Below are positions 22,898-31,288 of a stretch of DNA of 64,000 nt, one piece after another. The position numbers and the translations under genes were made by a program. The stretch is from Novosphingobium sp. PhB57 (lineage in GTDB: Bacteria > Pseudomonadota > Alphaproteobacteria > Sphingomonadales > Sphingomonadaceae). The notes under the pieces were generated by a model, which did no database searches, was not told where the DNA came from, and saw nothing but the letters and a program-made list of their open reading frames with translations. Position 1 is the first letter of the stretch; every line of letters begins with the position of its first letter. Location: NCBI RefSeq assembly GCF_004342985.1, contig NZ_SMBO01000001.1, forward strand, positions 372,001 through 436,000. Direction: 5' to 3'.

Positions 22898-25087
22898 ATG
22901 ACAATCAACAATCGCGAGACCTTTCGTTTTTCCGCGCTTCTCCTGGCCGGCGTGAGCGCCCTGGCGCCGATGGCGGTGCTGGCGCAGGAGGCCGATCCCG
23001 CGCCGGAAAGCGCCGCGGAAATTCTCGTTTCCGCGCAGCGCATGAACCAGACCCAGGTCAGCGGCAGCGGCAGCCTCGGCGCGCTGGGGAACAAGGCGGC
23101 GGAAGACATCCCGTTCAACTTGCGCGCCTATAACGAGGCGCTGATCCTGAACCAGCAGCCCGACACCCTGGGTGAAGTGCTGGAGAACGATCCGACGATC
23201 CGCACCACTCTGGGCTTCGGCATTGCCGGGGAAGTGTTCGTCATCCGCGGTTTCGAACTCAATTCGGACGACATCGGCTTCGATGGCCTCTACGGCATCA
23301 CCCCGCGCCAGCTCGTCGCGCCGGAGCTGTTCTCCTCGGTGCAGGTCATCAATGGTGCCAGCGCCTTCCTGAACGGTGCGGCTCCCGGCGGCAGCGGCAT
23401 CGGCGGCAGCGTCAACCTGATGCCCAAGAAGGCCGAGCGGGACATGATCCGCGCGACGGTGGGCTATACTTCCGATTCCCATTTCTCGGGCGCCGTGGAT
23501 GTCGCACGCCGCTTCGGTGAGAACGGCGAGTGGGGCATTCGCGTCAACGGATCGGCGCGCCGCGGTGACATCGCGATCAAGGACGAGTTCCATTCGAGCT
23601 ATGTCGTGGGCGCCACGGTCGATTACGACAGCGGCCCGCTGCGTGCCATGTTCAACGTCAACTACCAGCGCCTGCGCCAGTCCAACTGGCGCCCCAAAGT
23701 CGCGATCGGCGACGAGATTCCGCGCGTACCGGGCGCCGATGCCAATTATTCCCAGCCCTGGAGCCTCATCCAGACGACGGACTTCTTCGGCACTTTCAGC
23801 GCGGAATACGACTTGTCCGACAATGCCATGGTCTACGCCAAGTTCGGCGCGCGCGACGGCAAGGAAGACCAGATCACGGCCGGGATCACCCTGCTTGATC
23901 CGGCCACCGGCGCCGCTACGGGCAGTGGCTCGCGGATCCCGCGCACTGACAACAACGAATCGGCGACGGCGGGCCTTCGTGTCAAGCTGAACGGCGGCGG
24001 CGTCAGCCACGAGGTGAACGTCGGGGTGGCTGCAAGCTGGCAGGTCAACCGTAACGCCTACGATTTCTTCCAGAGCTATACGACCAACCTTTACGATACC
24101 CCCGAGGTGGCGCGGCCGGCGTCCTCCTTCTCGGGCGGCGACCTGGACGATCCGTTCCCGATCAGCCGCACGCGAGTGGCCAGCGTCTTTGCGTCCGATA
24201 CGGTCGGTTTCTGGGACGATCGCATCCTCGTTACCGGCGGCCTGCGCCTTCAGCAGATCAAGACGACATCTTACGCCTATAGCGATGGCGCCAGAACCCA
24301 AGGGTATGACAAGGACGCGATCACGCCGGTGGTCGGCGTGGTGGTCAAGCCGGTCGCGGGTCTGTCGCTCTACGGCAACCGTATCGAAGGCCTTGTACAG
24401 GGCACTTCAGCGTCCAGTTTCGTCACCATCAACGGCGTCGATGTGGCCGTGTCCAACGGCGGGCAGGTCCTGCCGCCGGTCAAGTCGGTCCAGTACGAAG
24501 TGGGCGGCAAGGTGAACCTGGGCCGCTTCAATGCCGGGCTGGCGGTGTTCCAGATCGACAAGCCGAACAGTTTCTATCGTCCCGATGCGGACAACCTCGG
24601 CCTCTATGAATTCGGCAACTTCGGCACGCAGCGGAACCGCGGCATCGAATTCACCATGGACGGCGAGCCGACCGACGGCCTGCGCGTCATCGGCGGCATC
24701 ACGTACAACGATGCCAAGCTGCGCCGTACCGATGGCGGCGTGGATGAGGGCAATGACGCGGTGGGCGTGCCGGACCTGCTGGCGAACGCCAACGTGGAAT
24801 GGGACATGCCCTTCCTTCCCGCGCTCACCCTGACCGGACGCGTGGTCTACACCGGCAAGCAGGCGGTGAACCGGGCCAATACGCTGGAGCTGAACGATTG
24901 GACGCGCTTCGACCTCGGCGCGCGTTATGTCGCGCTGCTGGGCGGTGACAGGCCGCTGACGCTGCGTTTCAACGTCGATAACGTGGCCAACAAGCGGTAC
25001 TGGGCATCCGCCTTTGCCGTGTTCGGCACCCAGCTGCTCCAGGGCGGACCGCGTACTTTCAAGGCCTCGGCCTCGATCGAGTTCTGA
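22898..25087 (+). CDS. TonB-dependent receptor, siderophore type
   Basis: A 729-residue outer-membrane gated porin. A signal peptide (ALLLAGVSALAPMAVLAQE) is followed by a TonB-box-like stretch (AEILVSAQR), a plug domain with EVFVIRGFEL and ASAFLNGAAPGGSGIGGSVNL, and a beta-barrel ending in a terminal phenylalanine (KASASIEF). The plug pattern is that of TonB-dependent siderophore receptors. ATG 22898 is chosen because AGGGTGGA precedes it and the signal peptide follows; the frame is open upstream through the tRNA terminator. Ligand unknown. The gene stands alone and is followed by a hairpin. Confidence 0.9.
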   Translation: MTINNRETFRFSALLLAGVSALAPMAVLAQEADPAPESAAEILVSAQRMNQTQVSGSGSLGALGNKAAEDIPFNLRAYNEALILNQQPDTLGEVLENDPTIRTTLGFGIAGEVFVIRGFELNSDDIGFDGLYGITPRQLVAPELFSSVQVINGASAFLNGAAPGGSGIGGSVNLMPKKAERDMIRATVGYTSDSHFSGAVDVARRFGENGEWGIRVNGSARRGDIAIKDEFHSSYVVGATVDYDSGPLRAMFNVNYQRLRQSNWRPKVAIGDEIPRVPGADANYSQPWSLIQTTDFFGTFSAEYDLSDNAMVYAKFGARDGKEDQITAGITLLDPATGAATGSGSRIPRTDNNESATAGLRVKLNGGGVSHEVNVGVAASWQVNRNAYDFFQSYTTNLYDTPEVARPASSFSGGDLDDPFPISRTRVASVFASDTVGFWDDRILVTGGLRLQQIKTTSYAYSDGARTQGYDKDAITPVVGVVVKPVAGLSLYGNRIEGLVQGTSASSFVTINGVDVAVSNGGQVLPPVKSVQYEVGGKVNLGRFNAGLAVFQIDKPNSFYRPDADNLGLYEFGNFGTQRNRGIEFTMDGEPTDGLRVIGGITYNDAKLRRTDGGVDEGNDAVGVPDLLANANVEWDMPFLPALTLTGRVVYTGKQAVNRANTLELNDWTRFDLGARYVALLGGDRPLTLRFNVDNVANKRYWASAFAVFGTQLLQGGPRTFKASASIEF

Positions 25088-25095
25088 TCCGCTTC

Positions 25096-25132
25096 GCGAA
25101 GGCGGCCGGACATCGCGATCGGCCGCCTTCGC
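25096..25132 (+). terminator. Hairpin after first TonB receptor
   Basis: A perfect 13-bp stem (25096-25108 with 25120-25132) with an 11-base loop starts 8 bases after the stop. It lacks a T run, so termination strength is uncertain. Confidence 0.55.
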
Positions 25133-25187
25133 ACTTGCGCCATGCGGAAATACGCGGCGCCGTCTGGACTGCGCCGCCACGGGCGAT

Positions 25188-26399
25188 ATGCACGGTGGGA
25201 TGACATCCCCAGGCGACCGCAAAACCCGCTCCAACCCGCGTGACATCACTAGCCTCGTCGATGCCGCCCGCAGCGTGGCGGCGGCGCGGGGGATCTCGGG
25301 CATGAGCCTGCGCACCGTTGCCGAGGAAGCCGAGACTTCGGTCGGTTCGATCAGCTATCGCATCGGCGATCGTGCCGCGCTGATCGCGGCCGTGCTCGAC
25401 CGGGAGATCGAACTCATGGCCCGCGCGCGGCGGGAATGGGGTGCGCGCGTGGAGGGGCACGATGTGCTCGGCTCGGGGCTGCTGGCCGATCTCGTCTGCG
25501 AATGGCTGGACGAGGGCGCGCATGGCCGCCGCACTTCCGCGATCGTCACTTGCGAACTGGCCCTGTTGGCGGCTCGGGAGCCGAGCGCGCTGCCAGCCAT
25601 CGCCTTGCTGTTCGAAGAGGCCGAGGGGCTCTGGCGCGACATTCTGCCGTCCACGCCGGAGGGCGAGCGAGTGGCGCGCTTCATCGCCTGCTATTGCCTG
25701 GATGAGCAGGTCTTCTCGATCGTCCTGTCCGACGAGACCGATTACCGGCTGCTGCGCCATTCCACGGTGCGCGGCATGTTGCGCGGCGGGCAGGGCAGCG
25801 GCGACCCGGCTGGGTCGCGGTGGCACATGGCCCTCGTGGAGCGGCTGGCCGTGCCCGCTGCCGCCGCGCTCGACGAGAGCGCGCTGCCGCAGCAGGGAAC
25901 CAAGAGCACCATCGCCGAGCATATCGCGGACCTGATCGTGGGGCAGGGCGTGGGCGTGCTTTCCCACCGTGCGGTGGCGCAAGTCGCGGGCGTGGCGACG
26001 TCAAGCGTGGCCCACCATTTCCCCACCCATCGCGACATTCTCTTCGCGGGGGTGGAGGCGGTCTACTTGCGGCTGCGCGGCCAGATCCGGGACACCGGTG
26101 CCAGGCTGGGCAGCGGCGACATCATCCGCCTGACGCATGAGTGCGCGCTTGCGGCGCTGACCGATCCGGGTTTTCGGCCCTTCGCCATCGATATGCGCCG
26201 TCGCCGCGCCGAAAACGTCCATGCCCAATATGCCGGGTGGCTGGGTGTTCCCGTGGATTCGGACCGTGCGCGGGCCCAGGCGCTGGTCGTGGCCTCGATC
26301 GGCAACGGCCTGCGCAGCCTGGCCACGGGAGCGGATTGGTTGCCGGGGCCGGATATGGTCCAGCTTCTCACGAAGGGCGGTACGGGTGTTTTGATATGA
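25188..26399 (+). CDS. Tandem TetR regulator with two DNA-binding domains
   Basis: A 403-residue protein, about twice the TetR length, with two TetR-type helix-turn-helix units. The first (about residues 18-65) reads SLRTVAEEAETSVGSISYRI, the second (about 239-290) reads LSHRAVAQVAGVATSSVAHH followed by F. Each is followed by a helical region resembling a TetR ligand/dimer domain. A single chain could thus bind DNA as a pseudo-dimer. ATG 25188 and ATG 25200 are both possible starts; ribosome sites are weak. The gene lies 101 bases upstream of the second TonB receptor on the same strand and is its likely regulator. The effector is unknown. Confidence 0.85.
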   Translation: MHGGMTSPGDRKTRSNPRDITSLVDAARSVAAARGISGMSLRTVAEEAETSVGSISYRIGDRAALIAAVLDREIELMARARREWGARVEGHDVLGSGLLADLVCEWLDEGAHGRRTSAIVTCELALLAAREPSALPAIALLFEEAEGLWRDILPSTPEGERVARFIACYCLDEQVFSIVLSDETDYRLLRHSTVRGMLRGGQGSGDPAGSRWHMALVERLAVPAAAALDESALPQQGTKSTIAEHIADLIVGQGVGVLSHRAVAQVAGVATSSVAHHFPTHRDILFAGVEAVYLRLRGQIRDTGARLGSGDIIRLTHECALAALTDPGFRPFAIDMRRRRAENVHAQYAGWLGVPVDSDRARAQALVVASIGNGLRSLATGADWLPGPDMVQLLTKGGTGVLI

Positions 26400-26415
26400 C
26401 GTAAAATATCGAAAA
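26389..26415. promoter_or_regulatory. AT-rich imperfect inverted repeat, candidate operator
   Basis: TTTTGATAT (26389-26397) and ATATCGAAAA (26406-26415) face each other across 8 bases; one arm has one extra base. The site overlaps the stop of the tandem TetR gene, lies upstream of the next receptor, and is notably AT-rich for this genome. Candidate operator or promoter element. Confidence 0.35.
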
Positions 26416-26500
26416 AAAGACAATACGGCTGTCCTGAAAGAGTCATGATGCCGTTCTAGAGGCGCGTCCTGAGACCCACGGTCAACAGGACGGAGCCCCC

Positions 26501-28789
26501 ATGTCTGCTTTCCCGCGCAAGCGTACCATCCACCTTCTCTCGACGATTCTCGCCGGCGCGCTGGCGCCGTGCTGGTCCATGGCCGCGCATGCCGAAGAGG
26601 CGAGCCCGAACGCGGACGACGCCCTTCCCGAAATCACCGTGACGGCCGAGCGCCGCGCCGAAAGCAGCCAGAAAGTGCCACTGGCGATCCAGTCGATCGA
26701 CGGCGAGGCCTTGGCCAGGACCGGCTACACGTCGATCACCGATCTTCAGTACACGATGCCCGGCGTGCAGTATGACCCGACCCAGGGCGCGGCCTTCCAG
26801 ATCCGCGGCGTGGGCAGCACCTCGTTCGACTTCTCGAACGCCAAGTCGGTCAGCGTGGTCGTCGACGACGTGGTGATGGACGGGCAGCGCGCCAACGGCC
26901 TGACCGGCCTGGTGGACATCGCCCGCGTCGACGTGCTGATGGGCCCGCAGGGCACGCTGTTCGGCAAGAATGCCACTTCGGGCGTGATCGCGGTGACGAC
27001 CACCAAGCCGCAGATCGGGGAATGGTCCCTGCGCGGCAGCGCCAGCTTCGGCGAGCACGACGAACGCATCCTCAACAGCACGGTCAACGTCCCGCTCGGC
27101 CCGATCGCGGCGCTGCGCGTCTCGGGCTTCGACCAGGCCTTCGACGGCTTCGGCCGCAACGTGACGCTGAACCGCAAGGTCGGCTCGCAGCACGAATATG
27201 GCGGCCGCGCGCGTCTTTACCTGGAGCCTTCGGACAGCTTCAACCTGACGGTCTCCGGCGACTATGCCTATCACTGGGACAGCAGCGTGCGTACTCCGGT
27301 CTCGGGCCAGCCGGCCGAAGTCACGGCTATCCTCAACGAACTGGGCGTTTACCCCGGCCCCCGGAGCGCGGACACGGCGGATTCCTCGTTCGGTGAGATC
27401 ACCACGGAGGAATGGGGCGCTTCGCTGCGCGCCAATGCCAAGATCGGCGATCACGACCTGACCTCGATCACGGCCTACCGCGTCACCGGCTACGACAATT
27501 CGACCCCGGCCAGCCTGACGCCTTACGACCGCTACGCCTATATTCCCTTCAACCTGGGCCAGCTCGATACCGACAAGTTCAGCCAGGAAATCCACCTCGC
27601 CTCGCCGACCGGCGGCTTCGTGGAATATCTCGTCGGCGCCTTCTACAACCGCCTTCATGCCCGCCAGACCCAGCTCCAGTGGTCGACCGGCGGCCAGCCG
27701 CTCTACAATGCCGCCGGCACGCCGCTGCCCACGCTGATCGCGCTGACCGGCGCCATTGGGGAGGACGGCAATGCCTCGCTGTTCGATGCCGTGAACGAGA
27801 CCATGGCGGCCTTCGGCCAGCTGAAGTTCAACTTCACGCCGCGCCTGAGCCTGGCGCTGGGCGCGCGCTACACACATGACAACAATTCGCAGAGCCTGGA
27901 CTACGTCACCATCAACCCGGTATCGGTCGCGGGCTATACGCCCAACTTCGTGGCCTCCAGCGCCGCGCCGGCCTTCGACTTCGGCCGCGTGAAGGGTGAC
28001 AACTTCTCGTTCCGCATCGCGCCGCAGTACCAGCTTGCCGACAATGTCATGGTCTATGCCAGCTATTCCACCGGCTACAAGCCGGCCGGCATCGCCTTCG
28101 TGGGCAACAAGTACGCGCCTTATGCGGACGAGACGGTCAAGGCCTGGGAAGCGGGTATCAAGTCCGAATGGTTCGGCCGCCGGCTGCGCTTCAACCTCGA
28201 TGCCTTCCGGTCCGATTTCAAGGACTTCCAGGCGACGATCCTGACGCAGATCCCGGACGGTTCGGGGGGCCTGATCAACGCCACGGTGATCGGCAATGCC
28301 GGTGGCCTGCGCACCCAGGGCATCGAAGGCAGCCTGGTCGTGCAGCCGATGCGCGGCCTGCAGCTTTCCGGCGCGGTGACGTATACCGACGCCAAGTTCA
28401 CCGACTACGTCTACAACGCGACGACCAACTACACCGGCACGCGCCTGACCAACTCGCCCGAATGGTCGGGCACCGCTTCGATCGACTACGACCACGAATT
28501 CGGCTCGGGCATGGGGCTGCGCGCTCACGCGGACTATGCCTATCGCAGCGAGTACTGGACCGTCGTCGGCCAGCCTGCCTATTCGAACGTGCCGGGATAT
28601 GGCCTCGTCAATGGCCGGGTCAGCGTCACCCTGCCGAACAGCCGTGTGGAAGTGGGCGTCTATGCCCGCAACCTCTTCGACAAGTACTTCTCCACCGGCT
28701 GGCAGCAGTACGGCGTGCTGGGCCTGCTCCACTACACCTCGCCCAATGCCCGGCGCACGGTGGGCGGCTTCGTCAACTTCGACTTCTGA
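26501..28789 (+). CDS. TonB-dependent receptor
   Basis: A 762-residue outer-membrane receptor. Signal peptide (ILAGALAPCWSMAAHAEE), TonB box PEITVTAERR, plug with QIRGVGSTSFDFSNAKSVSV and RVDVLMGPQGTLFGKNATSG, and a barrel ending in GGFVNFDF. The plug type (GPQGTLFGKNATSG) is that of the large sphingomonad and Xanthomonas-type families that import varied organic ligands rather than siderophores only. GGAG precedes ATG 26501. It directly follows the tandem TetR gene and precedes an exported protein with a hairpin between them. Confidence 0.93.
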   Translation: MSAFPRKRTIHLLSTILAGALAPCWSMAAHAEEASPNADDALPEITVTAERRAESSQKVPLAIQSIDGEALARTGYTSITDLQYTMPGVQYDPTQGAAFQIRGVGSTSFDFSNAKSVSVVVDDVVMDGQRANGLTGLVDIARVDVLMGPQGTLFGKNATSGVIAVTTTKPQIGEWSLRGSASFGEHDERILNSTVNVPLGPIAALRVSGFDQAFDGFGRNVTLNRKVGSQHEYGGRARLYLEPSDSFNLTVSGDYAYHWDSSVRTPVSGQPAEVTAILNELGVYPGPRSADTADSSFGEITTEEWGASLRANAKIGDHDLTSITAYRVTGYDNSTPASLTPYDRYAYIPFNLGQLDTDKFSQEIHLASPTGGFVEYLVGAFYNRLHARQTQLQWSTGGQPLYNAAGTPLPTLIALTGAIGEDGNASLFDAVNETMAAFGQLKFNFTPRLSLALGARYTHDNNSQSLDYVTINPVSVAGYTPNFVASSAAPAFDFGRVKGDNFSFRIAPQYQLADNVMVYASYSTGYKPAGIAFVGNKYAPYADETVKAWEAGIKSEWFGRRLRFNLDAFRSDFKDFQATILTQIPDGSGGLINATVIGNAGGLRTQGIEGSLVVQPMRGLQLSGAVTYTDAKFTDYVYNATTNYTGTRLTNSPEWSGTASIDYDHEFGSGMGLRAHADYAYRSEYWTVVGQPAYSNVPGYGLVNGRVSVTLPNSRVEVGVYARNLFDKYFSTGWQQYGVLGLLHYTSPNARRTVGGFVNFDF

Positions 28790-28812
28790 CGCCAATCCGG
28801 CAAGCAGACCTG

Positions 28813-28840
28813 TCCCGCCGCCCCCCACATGGCGGCGGGA
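28813..28840 (+). terminator. Hairpin after second TonB receptor
   Basis: TCCCGCCGCC pairs with GGCGGCGGGA around an 8-base loop, between the receptor and the next gene; partial terminator or attenuator. Confidence 0.5.
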
Positions 28841-28871
28841 ATTCCTTGCACCTTCCATCACGGACCATGCC

Positions 28872-29666
28872 ATGACCACACGGCGAATGCTTCTTGTCGG
28901 TGCGCCGACGACTCTCCTGGCCGCGCCATCCGCATTGGCGCAGGCGCTCGATCCCGGCAGGGCACGGGGGGCGGATCTCGGCTCCCTCGAACAGCTGATG
29001 GCGCAGACCCTGCAGGGCGAGCTGGGCGATGAGGCCACCGCGCGCCAGCTCGCATCGCATATTGCCGACGCCGGATTTCGCTGGGAATATCCGAGCTTTC
29101 CCGTGCGCGAGGCAGAGAGCGTCGTCGCGTACAGCTTCGGCTACCGCTCGGCCACGGGCAAGGTCGATCCCAGGACCGGCCTTTCGGACGGCGAGGAAAC
29201 GCCCGAGCCGGGTCCGATCAACGCCATGCTGGCCGATGCCGTTCATGCCATCAGGCAAGTGCGGGACGTGCCTGTCTACGCGCAGTGGGAAATCGCGCAG
29301 ATCCTGGCCGAGAAGTACCGGATGAAGGATGTCTTCGCGATCTTTCCGGTGAAGGGCGCGGATGGGCGCAAGACCTACCTCAGCACGGACGGAGTGGCCC
29401 AGGCCGCCGTCGCCCGGGCGGGTACGGCGCAGGCTCTGGGCAAAGTGGCCGTCGTGGGCCACCGCGACCATGTGAAGCGCTGCATCCTGGTGTCGCGCAA
29501 GAACGGCATGACCGCCGCCGCCGCGCGCGAAGTGCCGCTGCCCGTGCACTACGATCCCCGCTCCGCGCAGCCCTGGACGCGCGGCCGCGAAGTCTATCTG
29601 CTGAGCGACGTGATCGCCCAGCTGACGATGGCGCAGGCCCGGCTCATCACCGAAGCCTCGGCCTGA
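28872..29666 (+). CDS. Exported protein of unknown function, weakly DUF218/YdcF-like
   Basis: A 264-residue protein starting MTTRRMLLVGAPTTLLAA and cut near ALAQA, so exported (the RR pair makes a Tat signal possible). I do not recognise it firmly. The C-terminal part, KVAVVGHRDHVKRCILVSRK and a conserved W before TRGREVYLLSDVIAQL, resembles the closing half of DUF218/YdcF proteins, which are envelope enzymes or binding proteins. It lies 82 bases after a TonB receptor on the same strand, so it may process or bind the imported ligand. That is inference from context. Confidence 0.7.
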   Translation: MTTRRMLLVGAPTTLLAAPSALAQALDPGRARGADLGSLEQLMAQTLQGELGDEATARQLASHIADAGFRWEYPSFPVREAESVVAYSFGYRSATGKVDPRTGLSDGEETPEPGPINAMLADAVHAIRQVRDVPVYAQWEIAQILAEKYRMKDVFAIFPVKGADGRKTYLSTDGVAQAAVARAGTAQALGKVAVVGHRDHVKRCILVSRKNGMTAAAAREVPLPVHYDPRSAQPWTRGREVYLLSDVIAQLTMAQARLITEASA

Positions 29667-29685
29667 ACTCCCGCTCCCGAACGCA

Positions 29686-29723
29686 CCGATGACCGGCAGC
29701 ATTTTCGCTGCTCCGGTCATCGG
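29686..29723 (+). terminator. Hairpin after the exported protein gene
   Basis: CCGATGACCGG/CCGGTCATCGG (11 bp) enclose CAGC/GCTG with a two-base bulge and a six-base loop. It begins 20 bases after the stop. T-poor tail, so moderate confidence. Confidence 0.6.
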
Positions 29724-29956
29724 GCGTTGGTCGCTTGAAAAACCACGCCTATTCAACGGCATGTGTGCCATACCTGAATGCCGACGGCAGAGGAGGCCGC
29801 TCGGGCTCGAAGTTGTCGCAGGCAGCGCTGCAACAGATTCGCAGGCCCGGACGAACAGCTAAGGCCGCTCCCTCGCAGCGCTGCGGCAAATTTGCCCGTG
29901 AACTCAGCCGATTGCTTTGTGTATTGACGGCAAGGGATTACCGCCGCGCCGGGTTC

Positions 29957-30256
29957 TATATTGCGCGCCTTCAACAAGACATGATGCCCCACGCGACCCT
30001 GTAGACAACGGTTCGTCGCACGGCGCGCCCGAATTACCTGCACAACCACCCGGCATGCCGGGGGTGTTCATGCGCCCGCAAGGTTAATCTGAACACCCAG
30101 AAGATCCATAGCGTTCAGGTGAGGCTCCGTGCCGCATATCATACGAAGCTAAAGGGACGGGCTTCGACAGCCGAGGGCGCATTTTGGCCCCGCCGGCAGT
30201 CGGACGAAAAGCTGCTGTACGCAGGCCCGATTGGTCGAGTTTGAAGGAGTAGCGCG
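29957..30256 (+). other. Structured region upstream of OmpA-family gene, candidate long leader RNA
   Basis: The 590-base gap 29667-30256 has no convincing gene (an 89-codon open frame at 29735-30004 lacks a ribosome site and any familiar composition). TATATT at 29957-29962 followed by GCGCGCC resembles the tRNA promoters' -10 and discriminator. Downstream, GGGTGTTCA (30062-30070) pairs with TGAACACCC (30090-30098), while CTGAAC (30089-30094) could instead pair with GTTCAG (30113-30118), and CCCGG-CATG-CCGGG forms a hairpin at 30049-30062. These alternatives suggest a leader of up to about 290 bases. Purely from inspection. Confidence 0.35.
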
Positions 30257-31144
30257 ATGTCTATCATGTCCAAAAGCCCCAAAGTTCTCTTGCTGCTCGC
30301 CACGCTGACCGGCGCTGCCTCGGTCAGCCTGTCTGTCCAGGCGCAGGAACAGGAACCGCCTGCGGCCGACGTTTCGGCAACCGTTTACGGCGATCGCCCG
30401 GTTGACGCGGGCGAAATGACCGAAGGCCCCGAAGTAAAGGGCATCATTTCCGCGCGCAGCGGCGCCCGCATGCAGGTGACCAGCGCGGATGGCGCCAATT
30501 CGGTCATCACCATCAACGATGCCACCAAGATCAAGGCCAGCGGCGGCTTCCTCGGCATGGCGAGCAACAAGCTGCCCGCTACCCAGTTGCTCAACGGCCT
30601 GCCGGTGACGGTGAAGACGATGCAGTCCGGCGCGGGCCTGGTCGCCAGCCAGATCAATCTTCAGAACAAGGATCTGAAGACCGCCTCGATGATCCATAAC
30701 GGCACCGACCAGCGCTTTGCCGAGCAGACGGCCGCCACCGAAGCCCTGCGCGGCCGCATGGGCGATATCGACCAGTACAACGTCAAGAGCACGACCAACG
30801 TGAACTTCGACACCGGCAAGGCCGTCCTGTCGCCGCAGGCACAGCAGGAGCTTTGCGCAGCCGCCAGCTCGGCCGAGGGCATGGATAACGCGCTGCTGCT
30901 GGTCGTCGGCTACACCGACTCCACGGGCAGCCCCGATTTCAACCAGGCTCTCAGCGAGAAGCGCGCCGGCAAGGTCGTCAACTACCTGCAGCAGGCTTGC
31001 GGCTGGAAGCCCTATCGCATGCTGACGCCGACCGGCATGTCCGAAGCCGATCCCCTGGCGGACAACACCACTGCCGAAGGCAAGGCCCAGAACCGCCGCG
31101 TTGCGGTGAACATCCTGGTCAGCAAGGGCCTCGACGGCCTGTAA
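30257..31144 (+). CDS. OmpA-family outer-membrane/peptidoglycan-binding protein
   Basis: A 295-residue exported protein with signal peptide (VLLLLATLTGAASVSLSVQA). The C-terminal OmpA domain is clear: TNVNFDTGKAVLSPQA, LLLVVGYTDSTGSPDFNQALSEKRA and the closing QNRRVAVNILV, which together bind peptidoglycan. The N-terminal half (about residues 55-140) is not an OmpA barrel; it looks like a small beta domain with GIISARSGARMQV and is unassigned. AAGGAG is 7 bases before ATG 30257. It is transcribed alone and ends at hairpins 31151-31173 and 31241-31276. Confidence 0.9.
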   Translation: MSIMSKSPKVLLLLATLTGAASVSLSVQAQEQEPPAADVSATVYGDRPVDAGEMTEGPEVKGIISARSGARMQVTSADGANSVITINDATKIKASGGFLGMASNKLPATQLLNGLPVTVKTMQSGAGLVASQINLQNKDLKTASMIHNGTDQRFAEQTAATEALRGRMGDIDQYNVKSTTNVNFDTGKAVLSPQAQQELCAAASSAEGMDNALLLVVGYTDSTGSPDFNQALSEKRAGKVVNYLQQACGWKPYRMLTPTGMSEADPLADNTTAEGKAQNRRVAVNILVSKGLDGL

Positions 31145-31150
31145 GGAAAA

Positions 31151-31173
31151 CGGGGCGGGCATGGCCCGCCCCG
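31151..31173. other. GC-rich hairpin after OmpA-family gene
   Basis: CGGGGCGGGC pairs with GCCCGCCCCG around ATG. No T run; probably assists the downstream terminator or stabilises the 3' end. Confidence 0.5.
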
Positions 31174-31240
31174 CTGGTCCAGGGTCTGCGAACGGCATGT
31201 TCGACTCTCAAGTCGCAGCCACTCGCCGGATCCTGCAAGC

Positions 31241-31276
31241 CCCGTGCTTCCGATCATGCGGAAGCACGGGTTTTTT
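31241..31276 (+). terminator. Rho-independent terminator, end of OmpA-family unit
   Basis: CCCGTGCTTCC (31241-31251) pairs with GGAAGCACGGG (31260-31270) over an 8-base loop and is followed by six T. Lies between the OmpA gene and the convergent TonB receptor. Confidence 0.92.
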
Positions 31277-31288
31277 GCGCTCAGGCTA

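Noticed and set aside
22838..24301. 487-codon frame opposite the first TonB receptor
   Set aside because: Shadow of a receptor with clear signal peptide and plug domain.
22549..25087. Possible genomic island starting at tRNA-Pro
   Set aside because: No integrase, no direct repeat of the tRNA 3' end was noticed downstream, and gene composition is uniform.
29735..30004. 89-codon frame in the large intergenic gap
   Set aside because: No ribosome site, atypical composition, and it overlaps a hairpin and promoter-like sequence.
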